Shown here: positions 58,698 to 64,000 of the stretch, piece after piece
Position numbering within the stretch: position 1 is the stretch's first letter
Layout: each line of letters starts with the position of its first letter
Assembly: GCF_016107545.1 (NCBI RefSeq)
Contig: NZ_JABASS010000010.1
Coordinates: 1-64,000 of the forward strand
Source of the DNA: Psychrobacter namhaensis
GTDB lineage: Bacteria; Pseudomonadota; Gammaproteobacteria; Pseudomonadales; Moraxellaceae
Direction: 5' to 3'
DNA: 64,000 bases
Notes under the pieces: generated by a model
The model's input: the letters and a program-made list of their open reading frames with translations, nothing else
What the model was told of the DNA's origin: nothing
Databases searched by the model: none
Program-made: the position numbers and the translations under genes

Positions 58698-59335
58698 CTT
58701 TGACAGCGACATCGTCTTAGGCAACAGCCTAATAATATGGACTACAATTAAACCCCAATACTAAACAGTAAATAGCAAAATGTAACCAACGCGTCATAGT
58801 CTGTAAACTACTGATAACTGGTTGGTTTTTTGGCAATATATTAATTTGTGAAAATAATAAATAGTGTTAGTTTGAAAATTTTTTTCATGCTACCATGCCC
58901 AAGTTAAGCGCATCACCTCAATCAACGCCGTAGAGGTTTTTCTTACAGTGAATTAGCGTCATATAAGATGGCAGATTTAGTGATAATCAACGCGATGTTT
59001 CCTTATCGTTATTTTGATAAGCCACTAATGAGTCTGACCATCACACTCCTTTCACTACTAACAAGAAGAAGGCACTAATGCCGCTTAACTGTTTGTTGTT
59101 GCCTTTGTATTGTTAACGTAGCCCGTTTAACACTCGAACGACCTACTTAACCATTTCCAGCCTATGCTGGATTTTCCCGTTTTGTGATGGTGCTGTTTGG
59201 TCTTTTGATTATTGCTGTGAGTATCAGTTAATGACCACTATTAGGTTAATGGTAGTCATAAGCAGTGAGACAGGACGATCAGAATGCCTAAAGCACCATT
59301 TATTATGGTTTTTAAACGATAGTTATGGAGTTGTT
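58698..59335. other. putA upstream region
   Basis: About 640 nt, AT-rich in its first half, without a gene. It must contain the putA promoter. No PutR/Lrp-type regulator gene is adjacent. No repeat or operator recognised. Confidence 0.4.
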
Positions 59336-62300
59336 ATGAACCCAATAGACCAGTTTACCCCAGAAGAGCCGATTTTATTTGATCCTGTCGATTTGCTGTC
59401 GCCAGAGTATATTGCCCAGTCATCAGAAGAGCTGCATGCGCGTATTTCGCCATTGTATAGCGCCGATGAAGATCGCTGGTTGTCTCAATTATTGCCACTT
59501 GCCAAACCTAGTACGGATGAACGCAATGCTGCTGCTGAGCAAACGCGCCAGTTGGTTGAGCATGTCCGTAATGATGGCAAAGCTGTCAAGATGGTTGATT
59601 CGTTGTTGCTCGAGTACAGCCTTGATACCCAAGAAGGTATCTTGCTTATGAGCTTGGCAGAAGCGCTGATTCGAGTACCAGATAACTATACGGCTGACGC
59701 GCTTATTCATGACAAGATGAGTGTGGCTGACTGGAAAAAACATATAAAAAATGACAATGGTTTTATGGTCAACGCCTCATCGTGGGGTATGATGATGACG
59801 GGCCGTGTCGTGAGTATTGACAGTAACACCACCGCATCCGGATTTTTGGATCGCATGACCAAAAAAATGGGCGAACCTGTTATTCGTAGTGCGATGCAAA
59901 AAGCCATGCGTATTATGGGTCATCAGTTTGTCTTGGGTGAGAGCATCGAAGAGGCGAATAAAAACAGTCAACCGTATCGCAATAGAGGGTATACCTACTC
60001 GTTTGACATGTTAGGTGAAGCGGCGATTACCCATAAGGATGCGGAAAAATACTTCAATGACTATCTGCATGCGATTAGAGCCACTGCCAGTATTAAAGTC
60101 AAAGAAGGTATGCCAAAGCCTTCGGTATCTATTAAGTTATCGGCATTGCATCCACGCTATGAAGCCACGCAAGAAGCGCAAGTGATGGGACTGCTACGTC
60201 AACGCTGCTTATTGCTTATTGAAGCGGCACGTGAAGTGAACGTTGATATCAGTATCGATGCGGAAGAAGCCGACCGTCTTGAGATTTCTTTAAAGCTATT
60301 TGAGTCTTTGTACCGTGACAACTTGACGGCTGGATGGGACGGTTTAGGAATCGTGGTCCAAGGTTATTCTAAGCGTGCTATTGCTGTTTTGGCCTGGCTT
60401 GCGCGTCTGGCAACAGAAGTGGGTGACCGTATTCCAGTACGTCTGGTGAAAGGCGCGTATTGGGACACTGAGATTAAACTTGCTCAACAAAAAGGCTTGT
60501 CAGGTTATCCTGTGTGGACGCGCAAAGAAGGAACGGATACGGCTTATCTTGCTTGTGCGCGTTTCTTATTGTCAGACCATCTACGCGGGCTAATTTGGCC
60601 GCAGTTTGCCACTCATAACGCGCATACACTGGCGTCCATTATGACCATGAGTCAACATAGGGACTTTGAGTTCCAGCGTCTGCACGGTATGGGGGATGCA
60701 CTTTATGATCATATTTTACAAGCTTATCAAATCCCTGTGCGTATTTACGCGCCCGTTGGGGCACACAAAGACTTACTGCCGTACTTGGTACGCCGCTTGC
60801 TCGAAAACGGTGCCAACAGCTCGTTTGTGCATCAGTTGCTAGATAAGTCTTACCCGATTGATAAACTGACGGTACATCCCTATGACAAGCTGCTGACCAA
60901 TGCGACGTTGCACAACCCAGATATTCCATTACCACTAGAGATCTACGGTACACGACGTGCGAGCTTTGGTCCCAATATATTTGTAGAGTCGCAGTGGCTA
61001 CTATTTAAATCTGCTATCGACAGTCATTTGCATAAAACCTGGTCGGCCACTTCTATTATCAATGGTAAAGCCATTGATGAGTATGAGGCTGATGGCGTCG
61101 CCCAAAAGCTTGACCGTCAGACCGTCCGTGCGCCTTGGAACAATGAAGTCAGGGCTGGTGAGGTAACCTATGCCAATGCAGCAATCGCCCGTCAGGCTAT
61201 CGATGCGGCCGTAGCAGGGCAAAGTACGTGGCAAACAGTACCCGCCAGTAAACGCGCTGAAATACTACGCAAAACTGCCGATCTTTTCGAAGAAAACTAC
61301 GCTGAATTGATGGCGCTGTGCCAAGTGGAAGCTGGTAAGACCATGCAAGACAGCATTGATGAGATTAAAGAGGCGGTTGATTTCTGCCGTTTTTATGCTG
61401 ATGAAGCCGAGCGTTTAGACGAGGTGGTATATGAGTTTACAGATTTGGCAGGTAAGCCGTCTCGTCAAGCTTATAAACCACGTGGCACCTTTGTGTGTAT
61501 CAGCCCCTGGAACTTCCCATTGGCTATTTATACTGGCCAAATCATGGCAGCGTTAGCAGCGGGTAATACGGTGGTGGCGAAACCGGCCGAACAAACCAGT
61601 TTGATTGCCCATTTTGGGGCACAGTTAATGTATCAAGCGGGCGTCCCAACAGAAGCCTTGCAGTTAGTGATTGGGGCAGGCGAGGTTGGTGGTGCACTCA
61701 CAGCGGCTGATAACATTGCCGGAGTTATTTTTACTGGCTCAACCCAAACCGCTCAACGTATCAATCAAAGCCTAAATGATCATGCGCAAACCAGCGGTGA
61801 TTTGCCTGTGTTTATCGCTGAGACTGGCGGTCAAAACGCCATGATTGTCGATTCGACAGCGTTGCCTGAACAAGTCGTGAAAGATGCTGTGTTATCTGCC
61901 TTTGGTTCAGCAGGTCAGCGTTGTTCAGCTTGTCGTATATTGTGCGTGCAAGAGGAAATGGCCGATGATTTGATCGAGCTGCTGCAAGGGAACATGGCTG
62001 AGCTGGTGGTCGGTAATCCACTATATGCTGCTACAGATGTGGGCCCAGTGATTGATAACGATGCCAAACAAGGTCTTGAAGCCCATATCGAACGTATGAG
62101 CGCGGAGCCAACGGCTACTATTTTGGCACAAACACCGATGAGTGCCAGCTCGGTCGTGAGTCAGGAGCAGTCAACCTTTGTTTTACCAACCGCGATTGAA
62201 GTAAAAAGTATCGATGTGATTGCGGGCGAACACTTTGGCCCCATCCTGCATGTACTGCGTTATCAAGCGCGTGACTTAAACAAACTGATTGATGCCATCA

Positions 62301-62587
62301 ACGGAACAGGGTTTGGTTTGACTTTGGGTATCCACAGCCGCATCGAAAATACGGCTGAGCACATCGAGCGTCGTGCTTTTGTGGGTAATACCTACATCAA
62401 CCGTAACCAGATTGGCGCGGTCGTAAACGTTCAGCCCTTTGGTGGTTGTGGGTTGTCTGGTACTGGACCCAAAGCCGGTGGTCCACACTATGTCGCGCGT
62501 TTGATGCAGTTAAGCACAGACCAGTCAACCACTGAGCAAACAGCGTCTCAAAATAATACCACACCCATTCAAACAGAAATCGCGTAA
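59336..62587 (+). CDS. putA: Bifunctional proline dehydrogenase / glutamate-semialdehyde dehydrogenase
   Basis: Oxidises proline to glutamate in two steps on one polypeptide (1083 aa). The FAD proline-dehydrogenase barrel (about 130-520) shows RLVKGAYWDTEIKLAQ and YAPVGAHKDLLPYLVRRLLENGANSSFV. The ALDH module (about 590-1060) has ISPWNFPLAIYTGQ, the general-base Glu in IAETGGQNAMI and the catalytic Cys in SAGQRCSACR. There is no N-terminal ribbon-helix-helix DNA-binding domain, so it does not self-regulate like E. coli PutA. The protein ends shortly after the ALDH domain in a Thr/Gln/Asn tail. GGAG 5 nt before the ATG supports the start. Confidence 0.96.
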   Translation: MNPIDQFTPEEPILFDPVDLLSPEYIAQSSEELHARISPLYSADEDRWLSQLLPLAKPSTDERNAAAEQTRQLVEHVRNDGKAVKMVDSLLLEYSLDTQEGILLMSLAEALIRVPDNYTADALIHDKMSVADWKKHIKNDNGFMVNASSWGMMMTGRVVSIDSNTTASGFLDRMTKKMGEPVIRSAMQKAMRIMGHQFVLGESIEEANKNSQPYRNRGYTYSFDMLGEAAITHKDAEKYFNDYLHAIRATASIKVKEGMPKPSVSIKLSALHPRYEATQEAQVMGLLRQRCLLLIEAAREVNVDISIDAEEADRLEISLKLFESLYRDNLTAGWDGLGIVVQGYSKRAIAVLAWLARLATEVGDRIPVRLVKGAYWDTEIKLAQQKGLSGYPVWTRKEGTDTAYLACARFLLSDHLRGLIWPQFATHNAHTLASIMTMSQHRDFEFQRLHGMGDALYDHILQAYQIPVRIYAPVGAHKDLLPYLVRRLLENGANSSFVHQLLDKSYPIDKLTVHPYDKLLTNATLHNPDIPLPLEIYGTRRASFGPNIFVESQWLLFKSAIDSHLHKTWSATSIINGKAIDEYEADGVAQKLDRQTVRAPWNNEVRAGEVTYANAAIARQAIDAAVAGQSTWQTVPASKRAEILRKTADLFEENYAELMALCQVEAGKTMQDSIDEIKEAVDFCRFYADEAERLDEVVYEFTDLAGKPSRQAYKPRGTFVCISPWNFPLAIYTGQIMAALAAGNTVVAKPAEQTSLIAHFGAQLMYQAGVPTEALQLVIGAGEVGGALTAADNIAGVIFTGSTQTAQRINQSLNDHAQTSGDLPVFIAETGGQNAMIVDSTALPEQVVKDAVLSAFGSAGQRCSACRILCVQEEMADDLIELLQGNMAELVVGNPLYAATDVGPVIDNDAKQGLEAHIERMSAEPTATILAQTPMSASSVVSQEQSTFVLPTAIEVKSIDVIAGEHFGPILHVLRYQARDLNKLIDAINGTGFGLTLGIHSRIENTAEHIERRAFVGNTYINRNQIGAVVNVQPFGGCGLSGTGPKAGGPHYVARLMQLSTDQSTTEQTASQNNTTPIQTEIA

Positions 62588-62598
62588 GGAGTAGCAAC

Positions 62599-63291
62599 AT
62601 GGCGACTGAATTCAAAAAAAATCATGCCCAGGTTTGTGAGTCTTGGCGATTGCTTGGCGCAGTGAATCGCGCCGTTTACCTGCAAGCGGCCGTACCAAAG
62701 CTGGCATTGCTTACAGGGGATGCCAATAAGGCAAAGCGCCTGTTCAATCACTTGTTAAGTGCGGCGCCGAGTTTGGATGAAGTGCATCGCATGACGGGCG
62801 CGACTGGTGAATCTAACGATCTGTATGTGACCGCCCGTGGTAAAACGATGGTCATCGGCGGTGAGTCAGCGAGAGCAATGGCAGTGTTAGGCCAGCTCAT
62901 CGCCGCGTTATTAACGGGCAATGAAGTTATTTTGCATTGCCCAAGCCAAGATGAGATGTGTGTTGAAGCGGCCAACATACTTTACGGCACAGGTATCAGC
63001 GATGATGTGTTGAGCGTTGCTAACGATTCGCAAACGATCACGCTTTTGTATATCGACCGTCTGGCGCAAGTTGCTGTTTCAGGCAATCGAGATGAAGTGC
63101 AAGCCATCAGTCAAGAGCTGGCCAATACCGATGGTATCCTGACGCAAGTGATTGCGGTCACTGATATGGAAGGCTTGTCAGAGATGCTCACACCAGACTA
63201 TCTGCATCGCTTTGTCACTGAGCGCGTCAAGACAATCAATACCACTGCTATCGGTGGCAATGCAAGCTTACTTGAGCTTGGTACAGAGTAG
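62599..63291 (+). CDS. Stand-alone PutA C-terminal-domain-like protein
   Basis: A 230-aa protein whose sequence resembles the C-terminal domain of long (type B/C) PutA proteins. It has the GATGESNDLYVTARG segment and the terminal signature VKTINTTAIGGNASLLEL, close to the end of those enzymes. That domain has an ALDH-like fold without an active site and seals the substrate-channelling tunnel. The gene starts 12 nt after the putA stop in another frame, with AAGGAG overlapping the putA stop, so both proteins are made together. The independent start and ribosome-binding site argue against a recent frameshift. Confidence 0.75.
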   Translation: MATEFKKNHAQVCESWRLLGAVNRAVYLQAAVPKLALLTGDANKAKRLFNHLLSAAPSLDEVHRMTGATGESNDLYVTARGKTMVIGGESARAMAVLGQLIAALLTGNEVILHCPSQDEMCVEAANILYGTGISDDVLSVANDSQTITLLYIDRLAQVAVSGNRDEVQAISQELANTDGILTQVIAVTDMEGLSEMLTPDYLHRFVTERVKTINTTAIGGNASLLELGTE

Positions 63292-63365
63292 AGGTTTTCA
63301 TTAAAGTTGCGCTTAGCCTTTATAAACGCTAAGCGTCATTACCATCGTGTTGAAAGCTAGAAAAT

Positions 63366-63406
63366 AAAAAACCGATGTCTGAACAGTATTCAGGCATCGA
63401 TTTTTT
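63366..63406. terminator. Bidirectional terminator putA block / roxA-like gene
   Basis: CGATGTCTGAA and TTCAGGCATCG pair over 11 positions (one U-G) around a 5-nt loop, flanked by A and T runs. A second shorter repeat (CGCTTAGC / GCTAAGCG at 63310-63335) lies just before it. Confidence 0.9.
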
Positions 63407-63465
63407 ATGTGTTTATATACAGTATGCAGTGTTATCACACTCAACCAGACTTGTTAGGTTAAACG

Positions 63466-64000
63466 TTATTCAGCAAACTCTATCCAAATCCAGCCATTTT
63501 CTAACCATTCGCTTAACTCATCTGGATCTACGTCCTGCACATCTTGACCGTATAAACGCTCACCATTTGCCAAACGTATAAGTACAGCCATTGCCGCCTC
63601 ATCAAGACCATCAATACGCTGACCATTTGCATATAGCGTGACACCATCATGGGTTTGATTATAGAGCAGACGATTACTATAGTCCGCTTGTAGGGCTGCA
63701 CCCTCTGTTAAAGCCTGCAGCAATTCGTCAGTATCTAAGGTGTCTTCTGGCATCAGGGCATCGTATTGACGCTTGCTAACCACTTCAGAGACGGCTTGAC
63801 GAATGATATGATCACCGCGCTCCGATTGCAGCATTTGTAATAATTGAGCTTTGATCGCATCGATACTATGCGTTTGCAGCTCACCTGACGCTTGCAGCAT
63901 TTGGGGGAGCAACATTGGGATAAACAAGTCACTGTCGTTGGTTGCGATATCAGCCATACTGTCGATGATTTGCATCAAGTTTGGCCGACGACAGCCAAAA
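63466..64000 (-). CDS. RoxA/YcfD-like cupin oxygenase, 3' part
   Basis: Only the C-terminal 177 residues are in the window; the frame stays open to position 64000 (it runs through GCRRPNLMQIIDSMADIA), so the apparent start near 63978 is internal. This segment matches the end of the cupin domain and the winged-helix-like C-terminus of RoxA/YcfD ribosomal oxygenases, which hydroxylate an arginine of ribosomal protein L16. The iron-binding His/Asp residues would lie outside the window, so the call is at family level. Confidence 0.7.
   Translation of the reverse strand, partial: FGCRRPNLMQIIDSMADIATNDSDLFIPMLLPQMLQASGELQTHSIDAIKAQLLQMLQSERGDHIIRQAVSEVVSKRQYDALMPEDTLDTDELLQALTEGAALQADYSNRLLYNQTHDGVTLYANGQRIDGLDEAAMAVLIRLANGERLYGQDVQDVDPDELSEWLENGWIWIEFAE

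Noticed and set aside
62540..62640. Frameshifted putA rather than two genes
   Set aside because: The downstream frame has its own AAGGAG and ATG, and PutA ends in a linker-like tail after a complete ALDH domain.

Overview
The window looks like a chromosome segment of a Moraxellaceae gammaproteobacterium, most likely Psychrobacter. This is inferred from gene content and protein style (yajC-secDF, rpoD/dnaG, bamD divergent from rluD-pgeF, tolQRAB, nrdA/nrdB/yfaE), not from any database search. Almost everything is chromosomal housekeeping or catabolism. The only mobile element seen is one solitary tnpB gene. I found no tRNA, rRNA or CRISPR array.

Layout. 0.1-2.7 kb: AzlCD amino-acid exporter and a MATE efflux protein (minus strand). 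2.9-6.7 kb: secF, secD, yajC (minus). 7-12.5 kb: a CNNM/CBS membrane protein, a secreted NTF2-like protein and a very large MltD-type lytic transglycosylase with seven LysM modules (plus). 12.7-15.7 kb: MltF-like transglycosylase, about 1 kb without a convincing gene, and a NIF3-family protein (minus). 16-17.4 kb: DegS/AlgW-type periplasmic protease. 17.5-23.1 kb: class Ia ribonucleotide reductase cluster (nrdA, a DUF2971 gene, a small unknown gene, nrdB, yfaE), with tandem NrdR-like boxes upstream of nrdA. 23.6-31.4 kb: ybeD, bestrophin-like channel, rpoD, dnaG, bamD (minus). 32.2-35.2 kb: rluD, pgeF, a WrbA-like flavoprotein (plus). 35.3-36.8 kb: a 46-residue lipoprotein gene and tnpB.

37.2-52.9 kb is a purine-degradation island. 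xdhABC and guaD (plus) turn guanine and xanthine into urate. The opposing uraD-uraH-puuD-puuE-alc-allA genes turn urate through 5-hydroxyisourate, OHCU, allantoin, allantoate and ureidoglycolate into glyoxylate and urea. Next come a RutR-like TetR-family regulator and an NCS2 purine permease. Three nearly identical 14-bp palindromic operators (37185, 50371, 52858) lie at the control regions of all the blocks and resemble the RutR box, so the island reads as one repressor-controlled regulon.

53.2-56.9 kb: tolQRAB without an adjacent pal or ybgC. 57.3-58.6 kb: AzgA/GhxP-type purine permease. 59.3-63.3 kb: putA followed at once by a separate gene that looks like the C-terminal domain of longer PutA proteins. 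63.5-64 kb: 3' part of a RoxA/YcfD-like cupin oxygenase gene running off the window.

Most promising for follow-up: the three-site purine regulon, the split PutA C-terminal domain, the DUF2971 gene inside the nrd cluster, the solitary tnpB with an intact active site, the 46-residue lipoprotein, and a 15-bp tandem repeat within dnaG.
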